This document shows, piece after piece, positions 23,350 to 33,124 of a stretch of DNA of 64,000 nt; position 1 is the stretch's first letter; the number at the start of each line of letters is the position of its first letter. The notes below the pieces were generated by a model. That model did no database searches and was not told the DNA's origin. It saw only the letters and a program-made list of their open reading frames with translations. Source of the DNA: Mesorhizobium sp. WSM2240. GTDB lineage: Bacteria; Pseudomonadota; Alphaproteobacteria; Rhizobiales; Rhizobiaceae. The stretch spans positions 1,488,001 through 1,552,000 of the forward strand of contig NZ_CP159253.1 in assembly GCF_040438645.1 (NCBI RefSeq). The letters are read 5' to 3'. Position numbers and translations under genes: made by a program.

Positions 23350-25377
23350 ATGAACCCAGCCAACTCTACCCAAAGACCCGGTTTGGGCGGCGTTCCTGTG
23401 CGGGACGGCATCCGCTTCTCCGTCTGGTCCAGCGCTGCCGAGCGGCTGTGGGTTTCGATCTTTGACGAAACAGGCGACTGCGAAACCGATCGGCTCGAAC
23501 TTGTGCCGGAGGGCGACAATATTTTCGCGCTTACGGTGCCCGGCCTGAATACCGGAACACGCTACGGCTTCCGCGCCGACGGTGAATATGCGCCTGAACG
23601 CGGGCTGTGGTTCGACCCGGCAAAGCTGCTGATGGACCCGTATGCGCTGGCCATCGACCGGCCGTATGCGTTCGACCAGCGTCTTTCGGCCGGGCGCGGT
23701 GAGAAGATCGACACCGCGCCGCTGATGTCGAAGGCCGTGGTCCTCGAATTGCCGCATCCGGTAGCGGCGAAGCCGCCCTTGTTCAATCCGGGCGGGCTCA
23801 TCTACGAGGTCGCGGTTCGAGCCTTCAGCAAGCTTCACCCCGACGTGCCCGAGGCGCAGCGCGGCACGATCGCCGCACTCGCCCATCCCGCTGTCATCGA
23901 GCATCTGCTCAAGCTCGGCGTGTCCGCCGTCGAACTGATGCCGGTGGTGGCCTGGATCGACGAGCGGCATCTGCCGCCGCTCGGCCTGCGCAATGCGTGG
24001 GGATACAATCCGGTCTCGTTCATGGCGCTCGACCCGCGGCTCGCGCCCGGTGGCATCGCCGAATTGCGTGACACGGTAGCGGCGCTGCGCGACGCGGGCA
24101 TCGGCGTCATCCTGGACCTCGTCTTCAACCATACCGGCGAGAGCGACGAGCTTGGCCCGACGCTGTCGCTGCGCGGATTGGACAACCAGGCCTACTATCG
24201 CCACCAGCCGGGTGACCCCGGAAAGCTCGTCAACGATACCGGCACAGGCAACACGCTCGCCTGCGATCATCCGGCGGTGCGGCGGCTCGTTCTGGATACG
24301 CTTCGACATTTCGTCCGCCATGCCGGCGTCGATGGGTTCCGCTTCGATCTCGCCACGGTTCTGGGACGCTCCGGCGAAGGGTTCGACCCGAATGCTCCGC
24401 TCCTTGCGGAGATAAAAAATGACCCGGTTCTGCAAGACAGAATCCTCATCGCCGAGCCATGGGATATCGGCCCCGGCGGCTATCAGCTAGGCAATTTCCC
24501 GGCCCCCTTTCTCGAATGGAACGACAAGTATCGGGACGACGTCAGGTGGTTCTGGCGTGGCGACCGCGGCATGATTGGTACGCTGGCGACGCGGCTTGCC
24601 GGGTCATCCGACGTCTTCGCCGGCGAGGGTGTGGCTCGGACGCGAAGCGTGAACTTCATCGCCGCGCATGACGGTATGACGCTGGCCGACATCGTCCGCT
24701 ACGAGCGCAAGCACAATGCAGCCAACGGCGAACAGAACCGCGACGGTCACAACGAAAACCTGTCGTGGAACAATGGCGCCGAGGGCGAGACCGACGATCC
24801 CGATATCGAGGCGCGGCGGCGGCGCGATGTCATGGCTATGCTGTCGACGCTGTTTGCCTCGCGTGGCACGATCATGCTGACGGCTGGCGACGAGTTCGGG
24901 CGGACGCAGCGCGGCAACAACAACGCCTACGCGCAGGACAACGAAATCACCTGGCTGGACTGGGGCGGGCGGGACAGGCAGATCGAAGACCATGTGGCCG
25001 CGCTGTCGGCGATGCGCAAGGATGTGGCCGCGCTGGGGGAGGTGGGTTTCCTCTCCGGTGATGCGCAGGCCGGCATCCGCGATGTCGAATGGCTGGGCGA
25101 AACCGGGCAGCCGCTCAACGAACGCGACTGGAATGATCCTGAACGACGGCGGCTGGCCATGGTCCTCGGCGGCGGGAATGGCGGCCGGTTCGCGGCGCTC
25201 TTCAACGGTTCGCTGGAGCCTGCCGATTTCTCTTTGCCGGCGCGAGCCGGATGGCACTGGAGCGGCCCGCCGGATTTGCCGGCGACGGTGAATGACTGGA
25301 CGGTCTTCGTACCGGGCCGGTCGGTGGTGTTCGTTCTGGAACGGGAAGCCCGCAATAGCGGTTCAGGTCAGGAGTAA
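23350..25377 (+). CDS. glgX: Glycogen debranching enzyme
   Basis: 675 residues of the isoamylase/GlgX GH13 group. Cleaves alpha-1,6 branches left after phosphorylase action. A CBM48-like N-terminus (GIRFSVWSSAAERLWVSIFD) is followed by the barrel with EVAVRAFSKLHPDVP, VILDLVFNHTGE, the catalytic Asp in VDGFRFDLATVL, Glu in IAEPWDIG and Asp in AAHDGMTLAD. The ATG at 23350 is 38 bases after pgm and fits the family N-terminus, but its ribosome site is weak. The longer frame starting inside pgm has no family support. Confidence 0.94.
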   Translation: MNPANSTQRPGLGGVPVRDGIRFSVWSSAAERLWVSIFDETGDCETDRLELVPEGDNIFALTVPGLNTGTRYGFRADGEYAPERGLWFDPAKLLMDPYALAIDRPYAFDQRLSAGRGEKIDTAPLMSKAVVLELPHPVAAKPPLFNPGGLIYEVAVRAFSKLHPDVPEAQRGTIAALAHPAVIEHLLKLGVSAVELMPVVAWIDERHLPPLGLRNAWGYNPVSFMALDPRLAPGGIAELRDTVAALRDAGIGVILDLVFNHTGESDELGPTLSLRGLDNQAYYRHQPGDPGKLVNDTGTGNTLACDHPAVRRLVLDTLRHFVRHAGVDGFRFDLATVLGRSGEGFDPNAPLLAEIKNDPVLQDRILIAEPWDIGPGGYQLGNFPAPFLEWNDKYRDDVRWFWRGDRGMIGTLATRLAGSSDVFAGEGVARTRSVNFIAAHDGMTLADIVRYERKHNAANGEQNRDGHNENLSWNNGAEGETDDPDIEARRRRDVMAMLSTLFASRGTIMLTAGDEFGRTQRGNNNAYAQDNEITWLDWGGRDRQIEDHVAALSAMRKDVAALGEVGFLSGDAQAGIRDVEWLGETGQPLNERDWNDPERRRLAMVLGGGNGGRFAALFNGSLEPADFSLPARAGWHWSGPPDLPATVNDWTVFVPGRSVVFVLEREARNSGSGQE

Positions 25378-25379
25378 GC

Positions 25380-27011
25380 ATGACGGCCATAGGCAAGGAC
25401 GACTGGTGGCGTGGCTCGGCCATCTACCAAGTCTATCCGCGGTCTTATCAGGATACGACGGGAGACGGCAGCGGAGACCTCAGAGGCATTGCGCAGCGCG
25501 TTCCCTATATCGCCTCGCTCGGCATCGACGCGGTCTGGCTGTCACCCTTCTTCAAATCGCCCATGGCCGATATGGGTTACGACGTATCGGACTACTGCGC
25601 CGTCGATCCTATATTCGGCACGATCGAGGATTTCGACGCGCTGATTGAAGCGGCGCATGGCCATGGCTTGAAGGTCATCATCGACCAGGTGCTGTCGCAT
25701 TCGTCGGACCGACATCCCTGGTTCATCGAAAGCCGCACCAGCCGCAGCAACCCCAAGTCCGATTGGTATGTCTGGGCCGATCCCAAGCCGGACGGGACGG
25801 CGCCGAACAACTGGCTGTCGATCTTCGGCGGGCCGGCTTGGGAATGGGATTCTACTCGCAAGCAGTACTATCTTCACAATTTCCTGGCGTCTCAGCCGGA
25901 CCTCAACTTCCACAATCCGGAGGTGCAGGATGCGCTGCTCGAAACGGTGCGCTTCTGGCTCGAGCGCGGCGTCGACGGCTTTCGGCTCGATACCGTGAAT
26001 TTCTACGTTCACGACCGACAATTGCGCGACAACCCCAAATTGCGCATGAGCAGGGCGGCCAAGGCTAGACAGACCAACCCATACGAGTACCAGAACCACC
26101 TCTTCGACAAGACGCAGCCGGAGAACCTGCAGTTCCTGAAACGCTTTCGGGCGCTGCTGGACGAATACGGCAACCGAACCTCGGTGGGGGAGGTGGGCGA
26201 CGGCAGACGCTCGCTGAAGACGGTGGCAAGCTACACTTCGGGCGGCGACAAGCTCCACATGTGCTACACGTTCGACCTGCTCGGCCCGGACTTTTCCGCG
26301 GCCTATGTGCGAAAATGCATCGAGGCGTTCGAAGCGGCGGTCGCCGATGGCTGGATCTGCTGGGCATTTTCCAATCACGACGTGATCCGCCATGTGACGC
26401 GCTGGACCCCGCCGGGCGGCGATACCGACGTGATCGCGAGGTTCTCGATCGCGCTGCTCGCCTGTCTTCGCGGCTCGATCTGCGTCTACCAGGGCGAGGA
26501 ACTGGGGCTGAAGGAAGCCGAGCTTGCCTTCGAGGACCTTCGCGACCCCTATGGCATCCGGTTCTGGCCGGGATACAAGGGCAGGGACGGCTGCCGGACG
26601 CCAATGGTCTGGGATTCGAACGCGCCGAATGGCGGCTTCTCCAGGGCCAAGCCCTGGCTGCCGGTTCCAGAAATTCACCGGGCGTACGCCGTCGACATGC
26701 AGGAGCAGGACGAGAATTCGGTTCTGGCCCGCTATCGCGCGACGCTGGCGTTCCGCAAACAGCACCCGGCGCTGACTGTCGGTTCGATCGAGTTGCTCGA
26801 TGCGGGGAGGGATCAGCTGGCCTTCATCCGAGAAGCGGGTAATGAGCGGCTACTTTGCCTTTTCAACTTCGCCGGCACTGCGTCTGAGTGGCGCGTGCCG
26901 GTCGGAGCGGGGACGGTCGCTCCTGTCGATTTTCCCGGCTCGGCTGCTGCTGTCGATGGCGATCGGATATCGCTGCGGCCGCTAGGCGTGCTGGTCGCGC
27001 GGCTGGAGTAA
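25380..27011 (+). CDS. Alpha-glucosidase, GH13 family
   Basis: 543 residues, oligo-1,6-glucosidase/AglA-like. Family features: WWRGSAIYQVYPRSYQD at the N-terminus, DGSGDLRGI with the calcium site, VIIDQVLSHSSD, the nucleophile Asp in DGFRLDTVNFY, the acid/base Glu in TSVGEVGD and the third Asp in FSNHDVIRH. It begins 2 bases after glgX and so belongs to the glycogen operon, where it probably cleaves oligosaccharides released by debranching. A role in importing and cleaving maltose, sucrose or trehalulose-type disaccharides, as for plasmid-borne aglA, is an alternative; no disaccharide transporter is adjacent. Confidence 0.9.
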   Translation: MTAIGKDDWWRGSAIYQVYPRSYQDTTGDGSGDLRGIAQRVPYIASLGIDAVWLSPFFKSPMADMGYDVSDYCAVDPIFGTIEDFDALIEAAHGHGLKVIIDQVLSHSSDRHPWFIESRTSRSNPKSDWYVWADPKPDGTAPNNWLSIFGGPAWEWDSTRKQYYLHNFLASQPDLNFHNPEVQDALLETVRFWLERGVDGFRLDTVNFYVHDRQLRDNPKLRMSRAAKARQTNPYEYQNHLFDKTQPENLQFLKRFRALLDEYGNRTSVGEVGDGRRSLKTVASYTSGGDKLHMCYTFDLLGPDFSAAYVRKCIEAFEAAVADGWICWAFSNHDVIRHVTRWTPPGGDTDVIARFSIALLACLRGSICVYQGEELGLKEAELAFEDLRDPYGIRFWPGYKGRDGCRTPMVWDSNAPNGGFSRAKPWLPVPEIHRAYAVDMQEQDENSVLARYRATLAFRKQHPALTVGSIELLDAGRDQLAFIREAGNERLLCLFNFAGTASEWRVPVGAGTVAPVDFPGSAAAVDGDRISLRPLGVLVARLE

Positions 27012-27220
27012 CCTCAACCCAGGGTTCGTCTCCCGGCAGCTTCCTTTACGTGAGCTACGCGCTGGTTGAATTAAGATTTTGCGGTGCTAGTGTCACCAAC
27101 CAGAACGGCGGCCCCAACGACCGCCGGCTCGCTCGACGAAGCCGAAATGGTTTCGGCTTCAGGGCTTTAAAACGACGCTCGCCAAGGCTGAGGGGCCGCG
27201 GCAATACGGGAGAGACTAAG

Positions 27221-28816
27221 ATGCTGCACAATGTGCTAAAGGCGACGGTGTTCGCCACGAGCCTGCTTGTCGTAAATGGCGCGGTGATCGCGCCGGCCAT
27301 GTCCGAAGTGATCTACAACCGCGGAAACGACACCGATCCGACAACGCTCGACCACCACAAGACCTCGACCATTGCCGAAGCCAATCTGATGCGCGAGCTC
27401 TATGAAGGGCTGGTTGTCTACAACGCCAAGGCCGAAGTCGTTCCGGGCGTTGCCGAGAGCTGGGAAGTTTCCGATGACGGCCTGAAATACACCTTCAAGC
27501 TCCGCGAAGACGCCAAATGGTCGAACGGTGATCCCGTCAAGGCCAGCGATTTCGTGTTCAGCTTCCAACGCATCCAGGATCCCGCGGTGGCCGCGCCCTA
27601 TGCGAATATGCATTACGCGATCGCCAATGCGGAAGCTGTGAACAAGGGCGAGAAGAAGCCGGAGGAGATGGGCGTCAAGGCTGTCGATGACCGGACGCTC
27701 GAGATCACGCTCGCCGCTCCGACACCCTATTTCCTTGAGCTTTTGACTCACCAGACCGGTTTGCCCGTTCACCAGGCATCGGTGGAGGAGTTCGGTAACG
27801 ATTTCACCAAGCCGGGCAACATGGTGACCAACGGCGCCTATATGCTCGAATCGTTCACTCCGAACGACAAGATCGTGATGAAGAAGAACCCGCATTTCCA
27901 CGATGCGGCGAATGTGAAGATCGACGTCGTCAACTTCATTCCGTTCGAAGACCGTTCCGCCTGCCTGCGCCGCTTCGAGGCCGGCGAGGTCTTGTCCTGC
28001 TCGGATATTCCGGCTGAACAGATGGACTACATGCGCGAGAAGCTGGGCGATCAGGTCCACATCGCGCCCTATCTCGGCAGCTACTACCTGCCGGTGAAGG
28101 TGAAGAAGGAAAAACTCTCCGATCCGCGCGTACGCCATGCGATTTCCATGGCTATCGATCGCGACTTCCTCGCCAAGGAAATCTGGCGCGAAACCATGCT
28201 GCCCGGCTATTCGATTGTTCCGCCCGGCATCAGCAACTACAATGATCCGGTATTCCTTGAATACAAGGACATGGACATCCTCGACCGCGAGGACAAGGCC
28301 AAGGAACTGCTAAAGGAAGCGGGTGTCGAGCCGGGCGAGCTTTCGATCGAGCTTCGCTACAACACCAGCGAAAACCACAAAAACACCATGACGGCGATCG
28401 CCGACATGCTGAAGAACATCGGCATCACGGCCACCCTCTTCGAAATGGAAGGAACCGGCTATTTCGACTACATGAAGCAGGACGGCGATTTCGATATCAC
28501 CCGCGCCGGTTGGATCGGCGACTACAGCGATCCGCAGAATTTCCTGTTCCTGTTCGAGAGCGACAATCTCGGTTTCAACTATCCGCGTTGGGAGAATGCC
28601 GAGTATGACGCGCTGATGGAAAAGGCGGAAACTACCCTTGATCTGGCCGAGCGGTCCAAGATCCTGAGCCAAGCCGAAGCTATCTTCCTGAAGGAAGTCC
28701 CGGCCATTCCGATCCTCTACTACTCCTCTCGCGCGCTCGTATCGAGCAAGCTGAAGGGCTGGGAGGACAACATCCAGGACGTCCACGCCACGCGCTATCT
28801 GTCGATCGAAGGCTGA
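27221..28816 (+). CDS. oppA: Peptide ABC transporter substrate-binding protein (OppA-like)
   Basis: 531 residues, SBP family 5 (cluster C). A signal peptide of about 30 residues (ATVFATSLLVVNGAVIAPAMS) precedes the mature start VIYNRGNDTDPTTLDHHKTS. Further OppA motifs are GVAESWEVSDDGLKYTFKLR and RHAISMAIDRDFLA. It binds oligopeptides or similar ligands and delivers them to the permease encoded downstream. The ATG follows GGGAGAG. The open frame extends back to 26888 inside the previous gene, but that part is a shadow. The 209 bases before it hold no other gene. Confidence 0.93.
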   Translation: MLHNVLKATVFATSLLVVNGAVIAPAMSEVIYNRGNDTDPTTLDHHKTSTIAEANLMRELYEGLVVYNAKAEVVPGVAESWEVSDDGLKYTFKLREDAKWSNGDPVKASDFVFSFQRIQDPAVAAPYANMHYAIANAEAVNKGEKKPEEMGVKAVDDRTLEITLAAPTPYFLELLTHQTGLPVHQASVEEFGNDFTKPGNMVTNGAYMLESFTPNDKIVMKKNPHFHDAANVKIDVVNFIPFEDRSACLRRFEAGEVLSCSDIPAEQMDYMREKLGDQVHIAPYLGSYYLPVKVKKEKLSDPRVRHAISMAIDRDFLAKEIWRETMLPGYSIVPPGISNYNDPVFLEYKDMDILDREDKAKELLKEAGVEPGELSIELRYNTSENHKNTMTAIADMLKNIGITATLFEMEGTGYFDYMKQDGDFDITRAGWIGDYSDPQNFLFLFESDNLGFNYPRWENAEYDALMEKAETTLDLAERSKILSQAEAIFLKEVPAIPILYYSSRALVSSKLKGWEDNIQDVHATRYLSIEG

Positions 28817-28831
28817 CCCCGGCGGTGCAGC

Positions 28832-28861
28832 GTCCATGCGGGAGAAAACTCCCGCATGGAC
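28832..28861 (+). other. Perfect 13-bp hairpin between oppA and oppB
   Basis: GTCCATGCGGGAG and CTCCCGCATGGAC pair perfectly over 13 bp around an AAAA loop, 15 bases after the oppA stop. No T-run follows, so it is more likely an mRNA-stabilising or partial-termination element that raises oppA over oppBCDF than a full terminator. The remaining ~145 bases to oppB show nothing else. Confidence 0.75.
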
Positions 28862-29006
28862 CTTCGCTTCCGGCGTGCGGCATGGTCGATATCTGCAAGG
28901 AACTTCGCTGCGGTGCGCGTTGGCGTCGACGAAAACCTCGGCCATCCGCATCCGGAACCCCTCACGATCAAGGGGCGTTACATCTGACGGCCCGCGGAGT
29001 TAGCCA

Positions 29007-29930
29007 ATGTTCGCATATGTGCTGAGGCGATTTGCCGGCGCGGTGCCGACGCTTTTCATCATTGTCACGATCGCATTCTTCATGATCCGCCTGGCGCCCG
29101 GCGGGCCGTTCGATCTCGAACGCCCGCTCGACCCGCTGATCATGGAAAACCTCAACCGGGCATATAATCTCGACAAGCCGCTTCTCTATCAATACGGCCA
29201 TTATTTGTGGAATCTGGCTCAGGGTGACCTGGGACCGAGCTTTACGCGCCGTGACTTTTCCGTGGTCGACCTGTTCCGCACCGGGCTGCCTGTCTCGGTC
29301 CTGCTCGGCGGAACGGCGATCTCGCTCGCACTTGTGCTGGGCACTTTCCTCGGAGCGCTGGCCGCGCTCAAGCAGAATACCGCCATCGACTACGCCGTCG
29401 TTGGAACCGCGACGTTCGGGATCACCATCCCGCCCTTTGTCATCGCGCCGATCCTGAGCCTGCTCTTTGGCGTCTGGCTGGGCTGGCTGCCGGCGGGAGG
29501 GTGGAGCGGCGGCTCGCTTCGGCACATGATTCTTCCGGTGGCGACGCTTGCACTGCCGCAGATCGCGATCGTGGCCCGCCTGACGCGCGGCGCCACCATC
29601 GAGGCGCTGCGATCCGACCATGTGCGGACCGCGCGCGCTTACGGCCTGCCGACCTACATCGTGGTCGGAGTCCATGCTCTGCGCGCGGCGATCCTGCCGG
29701 TCGTCTCTTATCTCGGTCCGACCGCCGCCGCGCTGCTGACGGGTTCGGTGGTTGTCGAGACGATCTTCGGCATACCCGGCATCGGCCGCTATTTCGTCCA
29801 GGGCGCGCTTGGGCGCGACTATACGCTGGTGATGGGAACGGTCGTCGTCATTGCCGTATTCGTTGTTGTCTTCAATCTTGTCGTCGACATTCTCTACGCA
29901 TTGCTCGATCCGAGGGTGCGCTATGACTGA
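29007..29930 (+). CDS. oppB: Peptide ABC transporter permease OppB
   Basis: 307 residues, six predicted membrane segments. The N-terminal MFAYVLRRFAGAVPTLFIIVT is typical of OppB/DppB, as are the long first periplasmic loop with APGGPFDLERPL and the cytoplasmic EAA-type loop DHVRTARAYGLPTYIVVGVHALRAA. C-terminal IFGIPGIGRYFVQGALGRDY is a family signature. Its stop lies 8 bases inside oppC. Confidence 0.95.
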   Translation: MFAYVLRRFAGAVPTLFIIVTIAFFMIRLAPGGPFDLERPLDPLIMENLNRAYNLDKPLLYQYGHYLWNLAQGDLGPSFTRRDFSVVDLFRTGLPVSVLLGGTAISLALVLGTFLGALAALKQNTAIDYAVVGTATFGITIPPFVIAPILSLLFGVWLGWLPAGGWSGGSLRHMILPVATLALPQIAIVARLTRGATIEALRSDHVRTARAYGLPTYIVVGVHALRAAILPVVSYLGPTAAALLTGSVVVETIFGIPGIGRYFVQGALGRDYTLVMGTVVVIAVFVVVFNLVVDILYALLDPRVRYD

Positions 29931-31071
29931 CCATTCGACCATCGCGGCGCGCGAAGTGCTCAGCGAGGCCGGCCCCACGATCGCCGGGCGGTCGTTGTGG
30001 CAGGACGCCTGGCGGCGTCTGCGGAAGAACAAAGCGGCAGTCGCCAGCGCGATCGTACTGCTCATCCTGGCCCTGGCGGGCATTTTCGGTCCGTTGGTTG
30101 CGCCTCATCCATATGACCGCATCTACCCGCAATATGTCCGCACGCCGGCCAGCCTCGAGGCTTACCCCAAGGCCGAGCGTATCATTCCGGCATTCGAGAG
30201 CGTGGTGAGCCGCGCCCGCGTCGAGATGGGCCCCGTCGAGGTCGAAGGGTCGACGGTGCGGATGCCGATTTCGAGTGGCGAACCGCTCGACCCGCGCATC
30301 GTACGCTATGTCGACCGGTCCGACTTGTTCGAGAATGCGCGCATCGAGGAACTGAGCGCCGATGGCAGAAGCGGCGTAATGGTGGCCGACGTTCACCGGC
30401 TGCGCTTCCTCTTCGGTACCGATTCCAACGGCCGCGATCTTCTCTCGCGCATTCTGATCGGCATACGTGTCTCGCTGGCGATCGGCGTGCTAGCGTCCGC
30501 GATGGCGCTCTTGCTCGGCGTGTCCTACGGAGCGATTGCCGGCTATCTCGGCGGGCGCGTAGACGGCGTGATGATGCGCATCGTCGATATTCTCTATTCG
30601 CTGCCTTTCATCTTCTTCGTCATCCTGCTCGTCGTTTTCTTCGGGCGGAACTTCATTCTGATCTTCATCGCCATCGGGGCGACGGAGTGGCTGGACATGG
30701 CCCGCATCGTGCGCGGTCAGGCGCTGATGCTGAAACGCCAGGAGTTCGTGCAGGCGGCCGAGGCGCTCGGCGTCGACAATTCGGGCATTCTGCGGCGTCA
30801 CATCATTCCCAACACGCTCGGCCCCGTGGTCGTCTTCGTCACGCTTCTGGTGCCAAAGGCGATACTGCTCGAAAGCCTTTTGTCATTCCTCGGCCTTGGC
30901 GTGCAGGAGCCGCTGACCAGTCTCGGCCTGCTGATCTCCGATGGCGCTGCCAACATCCAGGGCGCAACCTGGCTGCTGATCTATCCGGCAATCGCGCTGA
31001 CTGTCATTCTGTTCGCCTTGAACTTCCTCGGCGACGGCCTGCGCGACGCACTCGACCCGAAGGACCGCTGA
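29923..31071 (+). CDS. oppC: Peptide ABC transporter permease OppC with enlarged periplasmic loop
   Basis: 382 residues; most OppC/DppC proteins are about 300. The N-terminal LWQDAWRRLRKNKAAVAS and first membrane segment (about 43-63) are followed by roughly 100 residues of soluble sequence before RFLFGTDSNGRDLLSRI, where the canonical permease domain begins. The EAA-type loop is in QEFVQAAEALGVDNSGILRRHIIPN. The start overlaps the oppB stop (ATGACTGA). The extra loop is rich in charged residues and probably faces the binding protein. Confidence 0.94.
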   Translation: MTDHSTIAAREVLSEAGPTIAGRSLWQDAWRRLRKNKAAVASAIVLLILALAGIFGPLVAPHPYDRIYPQYVRTPASLEAYPKAERIIPAFESVVSRARVEMGPVEVEGSTVRMPISSGEPLDPRIVRYVDRSDLFENARIEELSADGRSGVMVADVHRLRFLFGTDSNGRDLLSRILIGIRVSLAIGVLASAMALLLGVSYGAIAGYLGGRVDGVMMRIVDILYSLPFIFFVILLVVFFGRNFILIFIAIGATEWLDMARIVRGQALMLKRQEFVQAAEALGVDNSGILRRHIIPNTLGPVVVFVTLLVPKAILLESLLSFLGLGVQEPLTSLGLLISDGAANIQGATWLLIYPAIALTVILFALNFLGDGLRDALDPKDR

Positions 31072-31072
31072 G

Positions 31073-32704
31073 ATGGGGGAGAATAAGACCCATACGATCC
31101 TAAGCATTCGCAGCCTGAACGTGACCTTCGCCACGCATGACGGCGAAGTGCGCGCGGTGAAGAATGTCGATTTCGACGTGCGCCCCGGCGAAACGGTGGC
31201 CATCGTCGGCGAGTCGGGGTCCGGCAAGAGCCAGTCCATGATGGCGCTGATGGGGCTCCTGGCCTCCAACGGGCGCGCCACCGGCTCCGCCCGCTATCGC
31301 GACCAGGAACTGATAGGCATGTCCGAGCGCCGCCTCAACAATGTGCGGGGCGAAAAGATCACCATGATCTTCCAGGAGCCGATGACCTCGCTCGATCCTC
31401 TCTACAAGATCGGCCGCCAGATCTCCGAGCCGCTGATCCACCATGGCGGCCTCACCGCCAAGCAGGCGCGCCCGCGTGTGCTGGAGCTTTTGAGACTGGT
31501 CGGGATACCGGACCCCGAACGGCGTATCGATTCCTACCCGCACGAGCTTTCGGGCGGGCAGCGCCAGCGTGTCATGATCGCTATGGCACTTGCCAACAAT
31601 CCCGACATACTGATCGCTGACGAGCCGACGACGGCGCTCGACGTGACGGTGCAGGCGCAGATCCTTGCGCTCCTGGCCGAGTTGCAGAGCAGGCTCGGCA
31701 TGGCGATCGTGTTCATCACCCACGACCTCGGCATCGTCCGCCGTTTCGCCGACCGGGTCTATGTCATGCGCTCGGGCGAGGTGGTCGAGGAAGGCGCCAC
31801 GGAGGCGCTGTTCTCCGCGCCGAAACATGCCTACACCAAGATGCTGCTGGAAGCGGAGCCGACAGGCCGCAAGGCGCCGCCTCCCGCTAATGCGCCGATC
31901 CTGCTGGAAGGCAGGAACGTCGAGGTGACGTTTACCATCGGCGGCGGCTTTCTAGCGGGCGAGCCGCTGATGCTGCGGGCGGTCAACCGCATCTCCATCG
32001 CGCTGAAGAAGGGGCAGACGATCGGGATTGTCGGCGAGTCCGGTTCCGGAAAGTCGACCCTTGGCCGCGCGCTGCTTCGGCTGCTGCCCAGCGACGGCGC
32101 CATCCGCTTCGGCGGCCGCGATATATCCAAGGCCGGCCGCGACGAGATGCGGCCGCTGCGACGCGAGATGCAACTGGTGTTCCAGGATCCGTTCGGATCC
32201 CTGTCGCCGCGCATGACCATCGGCCAGGTCATCACCGAGGGGCTGCTGGTCCACGAGCCGTCGCTGTCGGGCAAGGATCGCGACAAACGGGCGGTCGAGG
32301 CGCTGCGCGAGGTCGGGCTCGATCCGTCCATGCGCAACCGCTATGCGCATGAATTTTCAGGTGGGCAAAGGCAGCGTATTGCGATTGCCCGCGCCATTAT
32401 TCTCAAGCCCAAGGTCGTGGTGCTCGACGAGCCGACTTCGGCGCTCGACCGCTCGGTCCAGAAGCAGATCGTCGACCTCCTGCGCGACCTCCAGCGGGCG
32501 CATGATCTGTCCTATCTATTCATCAGCCACGATCTCGCTGTTGTGCGGGCGATGTCGGACTACATCATCGTGATGAAGCAGGGGCAGATCGTCGAAGAGG
32601 GGCCGACAGCGGAAATTTTCGACGATCCGCGCGAGGAATACACGCAGACGCTGATGGCTGCCGCAATAGATGTGACGAAGTTCCGGGCGGCTATCTCAAG
32701 TTAG
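31073..32704 (+). CDS. Fused dipeptide/oligopeptide ABC ATPase (OppD-OppF)
   Basis: 543 residues with two complete nucleotide-binding domains, so it replaces separate OppD and OppF. Domain 1: Walker [10 protein letters not shown] (about 45), signature [14 protein letters not shown], Walker B ILIADEP. Domain 2: Walker [10 protein letters not shown] (about 320), signature [14 protein letters not shown], Walker B VVVLDEP. Both Walker B glutamates are present, so both sites look competent. It begins two bases after oppC and ends the operon. Confidence 0.95.
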   Translation: MGENKTHTILSIRSLNVTFATHDGEVRAVKNVDFDVRPGETVAIVGESGSGKSQSMMALMGLLASNGRATGSARYRDQELIGMSERRLNNVRGEKITMIFQEPMTSLDPLYKIGRQISEPLIHHGGLTAKQARPRVLELLRLVGIPDPERRIDSYPHELSGGQRQRVMIAMALANNPDILIADEPTTALDVTVQAQILALLAELQSRLGMAIVFITHDLGIVRRFADRVYVMRSGEVVEEGATEALFSAPKHAYTKMLLEAEPTGRKAPPPANAPILLEGRNVEVTFTIGGGFLAGEPLMLRAVNRISIALKKGQTIGIVGESGSGKSTLGRALLRLLPSDGAIRFGGRDISKAGRDEMRPLRREMQLVFQDPFGSLSPRMTIGQVITEGLLVHEPSLSGKDRDKRAVEALREVGLDPSMRNRYAHEFSGGQRQRIAIARAIILKPKVVVLDEPTSALDRSVQKQIVDLLRDLQRAHDLSYLFISHDLAVVRAMSDYIIVMKQGQIVEEGPTAEIFDDPREEYTQTLMAAAIDVTKFRAAISS

Positions 32705-32743
32705 AACGAGCCGTCCGAACTCGCACAGCCTGCGCATCCCGGG

Positions 32744-32935
32744 TTAGCTTTCAGCCTTGAAGGTCTTGGCCAGTTCCATGAGCTTCTTGCGGTCATTGCC
32801 GTGGCGGCGAATGAGTTCGCGGGCCTGATTCGGCGACAGATCGGTCGCTTCGGCCAAATGAAGCGCCTCGGCCTCCAGATCGTCTGTCATGCTCGCCTGA
32901 TGCTGACCGCCGGACTTGGTTTTGTCGTCTGTCAT
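32744..32935 (-). CDS. DUF3606-like small protein
   Basis: 63 residues, highly charged, beginning MTDDKTKSGGQ, as many rhizobial DUF3606 proteins do, followed by an amphipathic helical pair (EAEALHLAEATDLSPNQARELIRRHG). AAGGAGAG seven bases upstream supports the start. Function unknown; paralogues are common in Rhizobiales genomes and often stress-associated. It converges on the opp operon. Confidence 0.7.
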   Translation of the reverse strand: MTDDKTKSGGQHQASMTDDLEAEALHLAEATDLSPNQARELIRRHGNDRKKLMELAKTFKAES

Positions 32936-33124
32936 GGCGGCTCTCCTTGCCGGTTGGTGGTCTTTCTGAACCCCGTCCGGTGATTGTTTGTTCCGCCTAT
33001 CGCGAGCTTACACCGACGGGAAAGGGTGAAGCTAACGTCCTGGCGTTAGCAGCGGATGCCGCAATCGCCCAGGAACTTCGGACAGTGTCAGTTGTTCATT
33101 CCCGTGCATAGGAGGCCAATTTGA

